Shown in pieces: positions 9,033 through 17,046 of a stretch of DNA of 64,000 bases. Within the stretch, counting starts at the first letter, position 1, and each line of letters opens with the position of its first letter. The notes beneath the pieces are model-generated. The model had not been told where the DNA came from. It searched no databases and saw only the letters and a list, made by a program, of their open reading frames with translations. The stretch is from Paenibacillus dendrobii (GTDB lineage Bacteria > Bacillota > Bacilli > Paenibacillales > Paenibacillaceae), in assembly GCF_009807035.1 (NCBI RefSeq), contig NZ_WUBI01000004.1, forward strand, positions 310,001 through 374,000, in the 5' to 3' direction. Position numbers and translations under genes: made by a program.

Positions 9033-9051
9033 CCGGCCGTGCGGGCTTTTT
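9020..9051 (+). terminator. Terminator overlapping the stop of the MpsC-family gene
   Basis: CCCGCAC (9020-9026) pairs with GTGCGGG (9039-9045), followed by CTTTTT. The stop codon sits in the loop. It separates the convergent lipL gene. Confidence 0.75.
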
Positions 9052-9056
9052 GCGTG

Positions 9057-9896
9057 TCATCCCGAAGTATAACGCCGTCTGAGCTGCTCTGCCATATCAG
9101 CGACTTCACGGCTGCCCGGCAGTATGAGACGTGCTGCTGAAGCCGCAGTACCCTCCGCCGTTTGCCGGCTGCGGATGATGTCTTTGACGGCACTGGCGAA
9201 CTGCTCCGCCGCGTGCGGTCCTAGTCCGGTCAATTCTTCCAGGGAGGCGGTACTGCGGCTCTCCACCTGCGGATAATCCGCCGCAGGGGCACCCGCCCCT
9301 GCACGGTCGTAGAACTCTTTTACGAGCTGTGCCCGTTCCTGCCCCGAGCCCGCCGCAATCACGAACGCCTGCACGACAAAGGCATGGGCCTGACGTCTCT
9401 GCGCGATGCCGCAGAATTTGCGACCGCCGATACTGAGGTCAAAGTCTCCGGGACAATACGCGCCCGCAATTTCACCCTTGTCCACCTCGAAGCCGGTGTG
9501 AGCCAGCGCTTCTCGAATCAAACCGTACATCCGTTCGAAATCGCTGCGGAAGCGTTCGTCGCCTGCTCCTTGTTTCGGTAGAATCAGGGACAGGTTAACG
9601 ACTCCAAGATCGAGCGGAACGGCTGCTCCGCCTGAGTTTCGGACCGCGGTACGATATCCCATGGACTCAAGCCAGGTTCTCGCCTCAGCAGCTCCCGGCA
9701 GACGACTGTCGCGAAGACCGATGATAAAGGAACGTGGCTGCTGCCAAATGTGGCACACAGACGGTCCGCCTAGTCCAGTTTCTTTGCACAGTAGCTCATC
9801 CAGCGCGAAGGGATATAATGCATCCTGTTCGGTGTGAGCGTTCATCCGGTCCAGGATAAGCATGGAGCCGAATACGTCGTTGATTACTTCGGACAT
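9057..9896 (-). CDS. lipL: Octanoyl-[GcvH]:protein N-octanoyltransferase LipL
   Basis: LipL moves octanoate from the glycine-cleavage H protein to the E2 subunits of 2-oxoacid dehydrogenases by amidotransfer, a late step of lipoate assembly in Bacillales. The 279-residue protein has the LplA/BirA-like cofactor-transferase fold: VRNSGGAAVPLDLGVVNLSL at residues 86-105 and a Cys at 148 in AYCPGDFDLS, at the place of the catalytic Cys of B. subtilis LipL (about 150). The conserved Lys lies in GGRKFCG (about 160). The start at 9896 is chosen for AAGGAAG 8 bases upstream; a longer frame reaching 9953 has no ribosome site. It is a lone gene convergent with the MpsC-family gene. Confidence 0.85.
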   Translation of the reverse strand: MSEVINDVFGSMLILDRMNAHTEQDALYPFALDELLCKETGLGGPSVCHIWQQPRSFIIGLRDSRLPGAAEARTWLESMGYRTAVRNSGGAAVPLDLGVVNLSLILPKQGAGDERFRSDFERMYGLIREALAHTGFEVDKGEIAGAYCPGDFDLSIGGRKFCGIAQRRQAHAFVVQAFVIAAGSGQERAQLVKEFYDRAGAGAPAADYPQVESRSTASLEELTGLGPHAAEQFASAVKDIIRSRQTAEGTAASAARLILPGSREVADMAEQLRRRYTSG

Positions 9897-10093
9897 GTGA
9901 ATCGCTTCCTTTTCGGGTATCATTTCATTCATACATGAATGCAAAAAAATCATCGTTATTCATCGCATTTCTCTTTTGATTATGCCACATGTGATTTCCC
10001 GGTGGCTAGGATGGCAAAAAAAGATGATGGCGGGCTTACTTTGGTGAAGGGAAACAATACATGGAAACGAAGTAGAGATGTACTCCTATCCAA

Positions 10094-10132
10094 AAAAAAC
10101 CGGGACTGCCACTTACGGGCTTCCCGGTTTTG
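10094..10132 (-). terminator. Terminator after the soluble chemoreceptor
   Basis: On the minus strand an AACCGGGA/TCCCGGTT stem is followed by a run of T. It lies just past the chemoreceptor stop. Confidence 0.75.
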
Positions 10133-10140
10133 CGCTAGGA

Positions 10141-10971
10141 TCAGACTTGACCCGTAATCAATTGGCTGACGAACTTTTTCATGTCCTCTCCTGTACGGTT
10201 TAACTGCTCGATCACATCCATGAACTCCGTAACCAGCACGGCCTGTTCTTGGGAAGAGGAAGCGATCTGAGTGAAATCCGTTTCCATCTGCCGGATGGAG
10301 TGCTGCACGCTCCCCAGTGTTTCGGAGATTTGCAGCGTTGCCCGCTTGGTATCCTCAGACAGCTTGCGGACCTCCTTGGCGACAACATTGAAACCTGCTC
10401 CCAGCTGCCCTGCCCGGGCCGCTTCGATAGAGGCGTTCAGGCCCAGAATATTCGTCTGGCTCGATATATTGCGGATGAAATCGATGGTCTTGTTGACATT
10501 CGAAGATTCCTGCACGGCATTTTTGGAGTTGTCCAGAATATGCTCGCTCGTGGCAGACAACTCCTCGGAATGCGCAGCCACATTTTGCACCATTTCCACC
10601 AAACGGTTGGAGATGTCTTCAATCCGCCCCATGTATTGCTCCAGCCGTTCCTGGTTCTCATAGCTTTGCGCCGTTGCGAGGGTACCCACGACCTGCCCCT
10701 GATCATCAACGACCGGAATGGCAGCAGCCAATATGCGGTGGCCGTAGATCTCAGCCGGAAGCTGCGTAGAAGACCGGTGCCCGGCAAGGGCTGTTCTTAA
10801 GTTTGCGTCTTCCTCCGGTATCGGATCGCCTGCCTTGAGCCCGAAATCGATCGTATTCGATGGCTCGTACAATAGAAACTTCTCACGGTCCGTAACGCCA
10901 ATCATGATATTCCCGCCCGTGATCTGTTTGATATAAGGTATCGCAGCGATAATTACATCCAGAATATTCAT
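10141..10971 (-). CDS. Soluble methyl-accepting chemotaxis protein, YfmS-like
   Basis: A cytoplasmic chemoreceptor of 276 residues without any membrane segment, similar in size and layout to B. subtilis YfmS. Residues 1-110 form a small sensing domain (IGVTDREKFLLYEPS; AAAIPVVDDQGQVVGTLATAQ). After a short helical linker the signalling domain carries the hairpin tip region NISSQTNILGLNASIEAARAG (about 168-188), which contacts CheA and CheW. The helical bundle is short. It is transcribed alone. A ligand cannot be predicted. Translation starts at ATG 10971. Confidence 0.85.
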   Translation of the reverse strand: MNILDVIIAAIPYIKQITGGNIMIGVTDREKFLLYEPSNTIDFGLKAGDPIPEEDANLRTALAGHRSSTQLPAEIYGHRILAAAIPVVDDQGQVVGTLATAQSYENQERLEQYMGRIEDISNRLVEMVQNVAAHSEELSATSEHILDNSKNAVQESSNVNKTIDFIRNISSQTNILGLNASIEAARAGQLGAGFNVVAKEVRKLSEDTKRATLQISETLGSVQHSIRQMETDFTQIASSSQEQAVLVTEFMDVIEQLNRTGEDMKKFVSQLITGQV

Positions 10972-11186
10972 CTTTTACACCTGACTCCCAATTGTTTTGT
11001 ATAAAATGGAATTGTGATCGGTTAGTTGATTCACTACATAATATATCGTCGCAAATCCTGCGAAATGTGAGGGAATCGTGACATCCAGATGTTTACAGGC
11101 TTCAAGATGGTTCGGTGCAGAATATATGGTATATTAAATTATTAAGTGGAATTTATTTGTCTGAATTTTACATGGGAGAGAAGAGT

Positions 11187-12143
11187 TTGAAGAAAAAGAT
11201 GATGATAGGCGGCGTTTCTTTTATTGTGCTGGTATTGATCGTAATTACGTCGGCCAGCTTCTATTTTTACCATGTGGCTGTTGCGCGTGCTTCGAAAGAC
11301 TTTTTAAACGGAAGTCCCGATCTGCAGGCCAGTCCTGAAGTGGAACAATCGAAAGATACCTCGAAAGCGGACAACGATTGGTGGAACCATCAAAGCTTTG
11401 ACCGGTGGGAGATGGATTCGGATGATGGCATTCGCTTGAAGGGGTATTATTTGGCGGCTTCCAAGCCTTCCGATAAAACGGTCATTATCGCACACGGTTA
11501 CTCTGGCAATGCCACGCAAATGAGCGGCTACGCCAGAATGTATCATGAGGATCTGGGATACAATATTCTGCTTCCGGATGCCAGGGGACACGGTGAGAGC
11601 GATGGCAATTATATCGGATTCGGCTGGCCGGAGCGCAAGGATATTGTCAAATGGATTCAGCGCGTTCTGGACGTCAACGGAGCAGACACGCAAATGGTTC
11701 TCCATGGTGTCTCCATGGGTGGTGCGACCGTAATGATGACCAGCGGCGAAGACCTGCCGTCTAATGTGAAAGCTATCGTAGAGGATTGCGGTTATACGTC
11801 AGTGAAAGACGAGCTTACATTTCAGCTGAAGCGGATGTATCATCTTCCCGCGTTTCCAATCGTGGAAACCACAAGCCTGTTAACCAAAATGCGCGCAGGA
11901 TACTTTTTCGGGGAGGCTTCCGCACTTGAACAGATCAAAAAATCGAAAACCCCGACTCTGTTCATTCACGGGGACAATGATACGTTCGTACCGACGGAAA
12001 TGGTCCATCAGGTGTACGAGAATAGCCCGGTCGAAAAGGAGCTATATATCGTTCCCAAAGCCGGGCACGGAGAGGCTTACCGCATGGACCCGGTGAAATA
12101 TGAGCAGGTGGTTTCTGCGTTTATCGGCAGGTTCGTCCAATAA
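11187..12143 (+). CDS. Membrane-anchored alpha/beta hydrolase, YqkD-like
   Basis: A serine hydrolase of 318 residues. Residues 1-30 are a basic start (KKKMMIGG) plus one membrane segment, so the enzyme is probably an outward-facing anchored protein. The nucleophile elbow GVSMGGA places Ser at about 176. HGDNDTFVP supplies the acid and KAGHGEAY the catalytic His. The oxyanion strand is VIIAHGYSGNATQ. It resembles B. subtilis YqkD, a predicted hydrolase of unknown substrate. GGGAGAG at 11174-11180 is 6 bases before the TTG at 11187, which I take as the start; the upstream in-frame ATG 11172 overlaps that site. It is a single gene with no partner. Confidence 0.8.
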   Translation: MKKKMMIGGVSFIVLVLIVITSASFYFYHVAVARASKDFLNGSPDLQASPEVEQSKDTSKADNDWWNHQSFDRWEMDSDDGIRLKGYYLAASKPSDKTVIIAHGYSGNATQMSGYARMYHEDLGYNILLPDARGHGESDGNYIGFGWPERKDIVKWIQRVLDVNGADTQMVLHGVSMGGATVMMTSGEDLPSNVKAIVEDCGYTSVKDELTFQLKRMYHLPAFPIVETTSLLTKMRAGYFFGEASALEQIKKSKTPTLFIHGDNDTFVPTEMVHQVYENSPVEKELYIVPKAGHGEAYRMDPVKYEQVVSAFIGRFVQ

Positions 12144-12358
12144 TTTCTTGCATCCTTCTTGCAGATTGTATGGAAGAAATGCAATTTTTAAGCACCTAAT
12201 GGAATATAGATAAGACATACCCTCCCTAACACGCAGCATTTCATAGGGATAAGGGCAGACAACTTCGTTCAGTCTTGGTAACATAATTCAGCGTTTCCGG
12301 GCCATACTAAGGAAACAGCTGGGATGCTGCGAAAATACAGGATGAGGACGGGATTGCG

Positions 12359-12583
12359 ATGTACTTCGGAAAAAAAGCGGTTGAGGAAATTCCTGAGGCG
12401 GACACGACGATCTGGTCTTGCTCCAATGAGGACTGTAACGGCTGGATGAGGGATAATTTTGCTTTCGAGCAGGAACCCTTGTGCGCGCACTGCAGCTCAC
12501 CCATGGTCAGCGGTACGAAGATTCTGCCATTGGTCGTGAATGACCATCCTATTAAAATGCTGAAGAAGGGCACATTAATTTAG
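12359..12583 (+). CDS. Cold-inducible YdjO-like small zinc-binding protein
   Basis: A 74-residue protein with two CxxC-like pairs, CSNEDC (about residues 21-26) and CAHC (about 42-45), which suggests a zinc knuckle. The pattern TTIWSCSNEDCNGWMRDNF and the end HPIKMLKKG fit the cold-inducible YdjO family of Bacilli. The family has no known biochemical activity. The ribosome site is GGATGAGGACGGG before ATG 12359. A bidirectional terminator lies behind it, shared with the convergent alanine dehydrogenase gene. Confidence 0.75.
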   Translation: MYFGKKAVEEIPEADTTIWSCSNEDCNGWMRDNFAFEQEPLCAHCSSPMVSGTKILPLVVNDHPIKMLKKGTLI

Positions 12584-12607
12584 ATGTCCGCCATCATATG
12601 AAATAAG

Positions 12608-12640
12608 AAACAGGGCCTCTGGGAAAGAGGCCCTGTTTCT
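12608..12640. terminator. Bidirectional terminator between ydjO-like gene and ald
   Basis: AAACAGGGCCTCT pairs perfectly with AGAGGCCCTGTTT around a 5-base loop. The T/A-rich flanks would allow termination on both strands. Confidence 0.85.
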
Positions 12641-12666
12641 ATGCTGCTTGAAATAAAATCATGCAC

Positions 12667-13794
12667 TTAAATCGTGACTTTGCTAAGAGCTTTCTCGGCC
12701 GGTATATAGTCGTAACCAAGGTCGCGGGCTACCGCTTCATAGGTTACATGGCCGCCCAGGACGTTGGCACCGCTGCGGATGGCCGGATTGGCAATCAGGA
12801 GCTGCTGGAGCTCAGTGTCCGCGAGCTTAAGCGCAAACGGCATCGTGGCATTGGTGAGCGCAAGCGTCGAGGTGCGCGGTACCGCGCCGGGCATATTCGC
12901 AACGGCATAATGGACTACGCCGTGCTTCACGTAAGTTGGATTGTCGTGGGTGGTAATATGGTCAATGGTTTCGACCACACCGCCCTGATCAATGGCTACG
13001 TCGACGATCACCGATCCGGGTTTCATGGTCTTGACCATGTTCTCCGTGACCAGACGAGGTGCCTTGGCTCCCGGAATGAGCACGGCGCAGATGAGAAGAT
13101 CGGTTTCGGCGACGGCTTTGGCGATATTAGCGGGAGCGGATACCAAGGTACTGATCTGATTCCCGAATATTTCATCCAGCTGGCGAAGGCGCGGAATGCT
13201 CAGATCCAGCAGCGTGACATCCGCACCAAGTCCGGTGGCGATCTTGGCGGCATTCATGCCCACGATGCCTCCGCCGATAATGGTTACCTTGCCTCTGGAC
13301 ACACCGGGAACACCGGACAGCAGAATGCCCTTGCCTCCATGCGGACGCTCCAGCAGCTGCGCACCGATCTGAGCGGCCATGCGTCCCGCCACTTCACTCA
13401 TCGGCGTAAGCAGCGGCAGCGTTCCGTTCACATTTACGGTTTCATAAGCGATGGCATGTACGCCCGATGCAACGAGAGCTTTAGCCAGTTCCGGCTCAGC
13501 GGCCAGATGCAGGTACGTGAAGAGAATGAGCCCTTTACGGAAATAACCGTATTCGCTTGGCAGAGGCTCCTTAACCTTCATGATCATGTCCGCCTGCTCC
13601 CATACTTCCTTGGCATCTGGTATAATGACGGCTCCGGCCTCTTTATATTCTTCGTCGGTGAATCCGCTTCCAAGTCCGGCGTTGTGTTCTACGAGCACTT
13701 TGTGCCCATGCTGGACAAATTCCAAGGTTCCTGCCGGGGTAACGGCGGCGCGGTTCTCATTATTTTTAATTTCCTTTGGTATTCCGATGTTCAT
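12667..13794 (-). CDS. ald: Alanine dehydrogenase
   Basis: NAD-dependent alanine dehydrogenase (L-alanine to pyruvate and ammonia), normally a hexamer. Its 375 residues have the family length. It begins MNIGIPKEIKNNENRAA, holds the substrate-binding Lys in MKVKEPLP (about residue 74) and the catalytic His in FTYLHLAAEPEL (about 95). The Rossmann glycine motif is GGGIVGMNAAKIATGLGA (about 175), followed by the Asp that selects NAD (VTLLDLS). A GAGGTGAT site precedes ATG 13794. The gene is divergent from an AdeR-like activator, the arrangement expected for alanine-induced expression. A long open frame on the opposite strand is only an antisense shadow. Confidence 0.95.
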   Translation of the reverse strand: MNIGIPKEIKNNENRAAVTPAGTLEFVQHGHKVLVEHNAGLGSGFTDEEYKEAGAVIIPDAKEVWEQADMIMKVKEPLPSEYGYFRKGLILFTYLHLAAEPELAKALVASGVHAIAYETVNVNGTLPLLTPMSEVAGRMAAQIGAQLLERPHGGKGILLSGVPGVSRGKVTIIGGGIVGMNAAKIATGLGADVTLLDLSIPRLRQLDEIFGNQISTLVSAPANIAKAVAETDLLICAVLIPGAKAPRLVTENMVKTMKPGSVIVDVAIDQGGVVETIDHITTHDNPTYVKHGVVHYAVANMPGAVPRTSTLALTNATMPFALKLADTELQQLLIANPAIRSGANVLGGHVTYEAVARDLGYDYIPAEKALSKVTI

Positions 13795-14017
13795 GACAGA
13801 TCACCTCTTCATTCATATTAAGAAACGACATTTTGTATTTTTTCTCCATATATTAAAAGTTTACAATCGATTGGTATGCGCTGCATCATACGTCTTGTCA
13901 ATGAAATAGATCACATGACAGGACATAATGTTCAGCCTGGAGGGACCGGAATCTGTATTGAAAATGGCCCGCCAACCTTCTATAATGTCTCCATTAAACC
14001 TGAGGGATGTGACGGCT

Positions 14018-15673
14018 ATGGGCGGGTTTACGCTTTACGTCAGGGACGTGCTGGAGCGCCCCGTATTTCAAAGAGCCCGGCTGATCGCAGGCGCGGGCGG
14101 CACCGGCCATAAAGTCGGTTGGGTCCACATACTGGAAATCACGAATGTGGCTCCTTTTGTAACAAAAAACGATCTCATTCTAACCACCGGCCTCTGGCTT
14201 CGTCATTATGAACAGGAACGCCTGTCCTATATGCAGCAGCTTATACGCCAGGAAGCCGCGGGGCTGTGCGTTGAGCTCGGAACGAGCATCGAGAACATTC
14301 CAAGCGAGATCATCGAGCTTGCGGATGCGTCGAATTTTCCTCTCATTGTATTTGAGCAGCCTGTCCGTTATGTGGAAATTACCCAGGACATTCACGGCCT
14401 GCTGATTAACCAGCAGCATCAGATGCTGAAGGATTTGGAGGCTTACTCGCGCAGACTGCAGCAAATTACCCTTCAAAGCACCGACGTTAACGCCGTTCTC
14501 CATGTATTATATGAATACACCGGACAGCAAGTTGTGTACCATTCCACCGTAGATACGAATAAATTTGTCCCCCGCGGAATTTCCGCCGCTTCTGCAGAAG
14601 AAGTCACCGTATTGTACAGGCACCAGGTGGAAACCAGCGAATCGGCCCAGCAGGAGGCGGGCACCTTCGTGCTGCCCCAGAACCGTTTGCTGCTGACGCA
14701 GCCGGTCATTTGTCTCGGACAAACGCTGGCGCATGTCGGACTGGTCATTTCAAGCCAACAAGCCCAGGACCGGATCACGCTGCTGCTTGACTATACTTCC
14801 AAATCGCTGGCGTCACTTCTTCTTAGGATGCTATTTCTTGAAGAAAAAATGCTGCGGGACCAAAATCAGCTTATTCAGGATCTTTTGAATCACCAGATGG
14901 AGGATGAGGAAGAGGCGCGGGCGCGTATGGGGCTTCGGCCTGCCAAGCAGGGAGAGATATGGTTTGCGGCGGGGATGATCGAAACGGAGTACAGTGCCGA
15001 GGAAGGGGACCTGGACCGGGATAAAATAGAGTCGGATCAGCAGGACCTTCTGGTCAGATTGCGCGCGTTATTAAAAAAGCATGCCCTTCACAATTTATTG
15101 ATGCAGAAAGGCCGCCGGATTTATATCCTATGCGCGCGCGATAAGGCAGCAAGAGAAGATACGACGGCACTCCTGCAGCAGACGATCCGCAAAATCGTGG
15201 AACGTATGCAGCTACCGGGTGCGGGAGCGCCAATGTTCCGGCTTCATGCTGGCTTTGGACTGATGCGCACCCGAATGACGGATATGCATAAGAGCTTTAA
15301 GGAAGCGGAGCAGGTGCTGGAAATATCACGTTCGGCAGCATTGGTGCAGGAAGGGCTCTTTTACGACCGGATCGGGGTGTACCGCTTGCTTAAGGCCATA
15401 CCTGCGGAGGCTCTGGGGTCCTTCATTCAGGATCAGCTCGGAGCGTTGATGGCCTATGATCAGGAGCATCATCTCCATCTGCTTCAGACGCTCGATATGT
15501 ATTTGAAATGCATGGGGTCCAAAAACGATACGGCCAAGGCACTGTTCATTCACCGGCAAACGCTGTACAACCGGCTGGATAAGCTTACGGAAATTTTGGG
15601 CGAGGATTTTTTGGAGCCAAGTCGACGGGTATGCCTGGAAATGGCGCTGCTCGCGCTGCCGCTACTGTCTTGA
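14018..15673 (+). CDS. adeR: PucR-family transcriptional regulator, AdeR-like
   Basis: A 551-residue activator of the PucR/CdaR group. Residues 1-120 are the PucR ligand-sensing domain (YVRDVLERPVF; LTTGLWLR; IPSEIIELADASNFPLIVF). A central GGDEF-like domain follows. The C-terminal helix-turn-helix is at about 490-545 (KNDTAKALFIHRQTLYNRLDKL). In B. subtilis AdeR activates ald in response to alanine, and this gene is divergent from ald, so the same role is inferred. I chose ATG 14018 over the earlier in-frame starts from 13928 because GAGGG lies 11 bases upstream and the homologous N-terminus begins here. Autoregulation from the shared intergenic region is likely. Confidence 0.83.
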   Translation: MGGFTLYVRDVLERPVFQRARLIAGAGGTGHKVGWVHILEITNVAPFVTKNDLILTTGLWLRHYEQERLSYMQQLIRQEAAGLCVELGTSIENIPSEIIELADASNFPLIVFEQPVRYVEITQDIHGLLINQQHQMLKDLEAYSRRLQQITLQSTDVNAVLHVLYEYTGQQVVYHSTVDTNKFVPRGISAASAEEVTVLYRHQVETSESAQQEAGTFVLPQNRLLLTQPVICLGQTLAHVGLVISSQQAQDRITLLLDYTSKSLASLLLRMLFLEEKMLRDQNQLIQDLLNHQMEDEEEARARMGLRPAKQGEIWFAAGMIETEYSAEEGDLDRDKIESDQQDLLVRLRALLKKHALHNLLMQKGRRIYILCARDKAAREDTTALLQQTIRKIVERMQLPGAGAPMFRLHAGFGLMRTRMTDMHKSFKEAEQVLEISRSAALVQEGLFYDRIGVYRLLKAIPAEALGSFIQDQLGALMAYDQEHHLHLLQTLDMYLKCMGSKNDTAKALFIHRQTLYNRLDKLTEILGEDFLEPSRRVCLEMALLALPLLS

Positions 15674-15738
15674 ACATTTGATGAAATCAATTTGGTTTTG
15701 AAAATAACTGCGTTGAGAGCATAAAGGATGAATAACCA

Positions 15739-16740
15739 ATGAAAAAAGTCGGTTTGATCATGCGCAAGATCCAATTTAGCGAAAATCAGGGCCCCCGCGT
15801 CTTTGCGGACCGCCTGAAAGCCATCGGCGAAGAATTAGGCGTGGACATCGTGTTCATCTCTCCGGAGCGCCATGTAAGCGGATATGACTGGGTGCCGGGC
15901 TATGAGCACGAAAAGGGAGATCTGGTGAATTATGATATTGTGCTGGATCAGATTTATCAAAATAACATCGAGCATGTCATCTACACGGTTTCAGGCTTCA
16001 CCTACTTGAAAATGTTTTTGGAGAAAAGCGTGCTCTTTCCCCACAGCTTTCCCGATCCTGCGTTGACGGGATATGAAATGATGAAGCCCTTTTACCAAAT
16101 GGTGGACAAAGCGATCGTACAAACGGAATTTCTGAAAGAGGAGTTTGCCCGGAACTTTGGCGTCACCGACGTGAACGTCATTCCGATCGGCTTCAGCGAA
16201 AGCTTGGCGCAAAAGCATTTTGACCCGGCACAGGTTGTGGAGAACCGCATTCTATGGATCGGGCGTGACGAGGAAAACAGGCGGCCGGATCTGGTGCTGA
16301 AATATGCAAAGCAAAACCCGGACAAGGAAGTGTTCATGGTCTTCGGCGGCGTGCGCTACCGGGAAAGCATGAAGAAATATGATATTCCGGATAATGTACG
16401 GCTGCAGTTCGCTTTGAGCCAGGATGAGATATTCGCGCTGATGAACTCGGCCAAAGTCTATTGGAGCTGCTCGCGGTTTGATACTTTTGCCATGCCGCTG
16501 ACCGAAGCACTCGCAATGGGCAAAATCATCGTCAAACCGGAGCATCCCTGCTACCGTCACATCAATGCGCGCCATTCCTTTTCAGGAAACGAGGAGAACT
16601 GGTTCGAGCTGGTGAACATGGCTGCCGCATCGCCCAAATCGTATTCGATGGATAACCGGCATTATGCTTTTGACCAATTTTCCAGCCGGGTGATGAAGGA
16701 AGGGTATAAGAACTTTTTTGATCAGTGGCTTAGAGATTGA
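15739..16740 (+). CDS. Glycosyltransferase (GT-B, family 4-like)
   Basis: A soluble 333-residue glycosyltransferase. The N-terminal half has Rossmann-like strands (KKVGLIMRKIQF.. and VIYTVSGFTYLKM). The C-terminal half carries the donor-sugar-binding pattern: ENRILWIGRDEENRRPDLVLKYAK (about residues 162-185) and SCSRFDTFAMPLTEALAMGKIIVKP (about 236-260), with an E-A-L-A-M-G variant of the usual E.x7.E signature. Neither donor nor acceptor can be named. It stands alone: adeR upstream has a 65-base gap, and the SLH protein follows after 300 bases. Confidence 0.75.
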   Translation: MKKVGLIMRKIQFSENQGPRVFADRLKAIGEELGVDIVFISPERHVSGYDWVPGYEHEKGDLVNYDIVLDQIYQNNIEHVIYTVSGFTYLKMFLEKSVLFPHSFPDPALTGYEMMKPFYQMVDKAIVQTEFLKEEFARNFGVTDVNVIPIGFSESLAQKHFDPAQVVENRILWIGRDEENRRPDLVLKYAKQNPDKEVFMVFGGVRYRESMKKYDIPDNVRLQFALSQDEIFALMNSAKVYWSCSRFDTFAMPLTEALAMGKIIVKPEHPCYRHINARHSFSGNEENWFELVNMAAASPKSYSMDNRHYAFDQFSSRVMKEGYKNFFDQWLRD

Positions 16741-17046
16741 TGCTGGAAGATAGCTATTAAAATCGGCAGGAAATGAAGAAATCGACCTGGTAACTATTTC
16801 GACAAAACGCTCACTAATTTGGGATGTTTTTGTCTGGATGTTGCTAGGTTTTTTTGCATTTTGCTTCCTAATTCGATCTAAAGTAACAAATATTGATAAA
16901 AAAGTGATTCCCAACATTTGGGTAAGGGGGTATAATACACTATGAATCTCTATATTTTAGTAAAATATAACTATAAAGGGGATGATCTAAAAGTATTATA
17001 GTGACAGAAGTGTTTTGGCATGAAAATTATTGGAGGGGTTGTTGTT
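16741..17046 (+). promoter_or_regulatory. AT-rich promoter region of the SLH protein
   Basis: A 306-base AT-rich gap without a supported gene. TATAAT at 16931-16936 is a good -10 element, though no consensus -35 lies at the correct distance. An inverted repeat CCCAAC ATTTGGG (16911-16922) just upstream could be a regulator site. A 19-codon frame from 16942 is not supported. Confidence 0.35.

Noticed and set aside
12661..13821. 386-codon open frame on the plus strand
   Set aside because: It is fully antisense to alanine dehydrogenase, which is unmistakable; it has no ribosome site and resembles no protein family.
16942..17001. 19-codon frame behind the TATAAT upstream of the SLH gene
   Set aside because: No ribosome site and an AT-rich product without features; it is probably untranslated leader.
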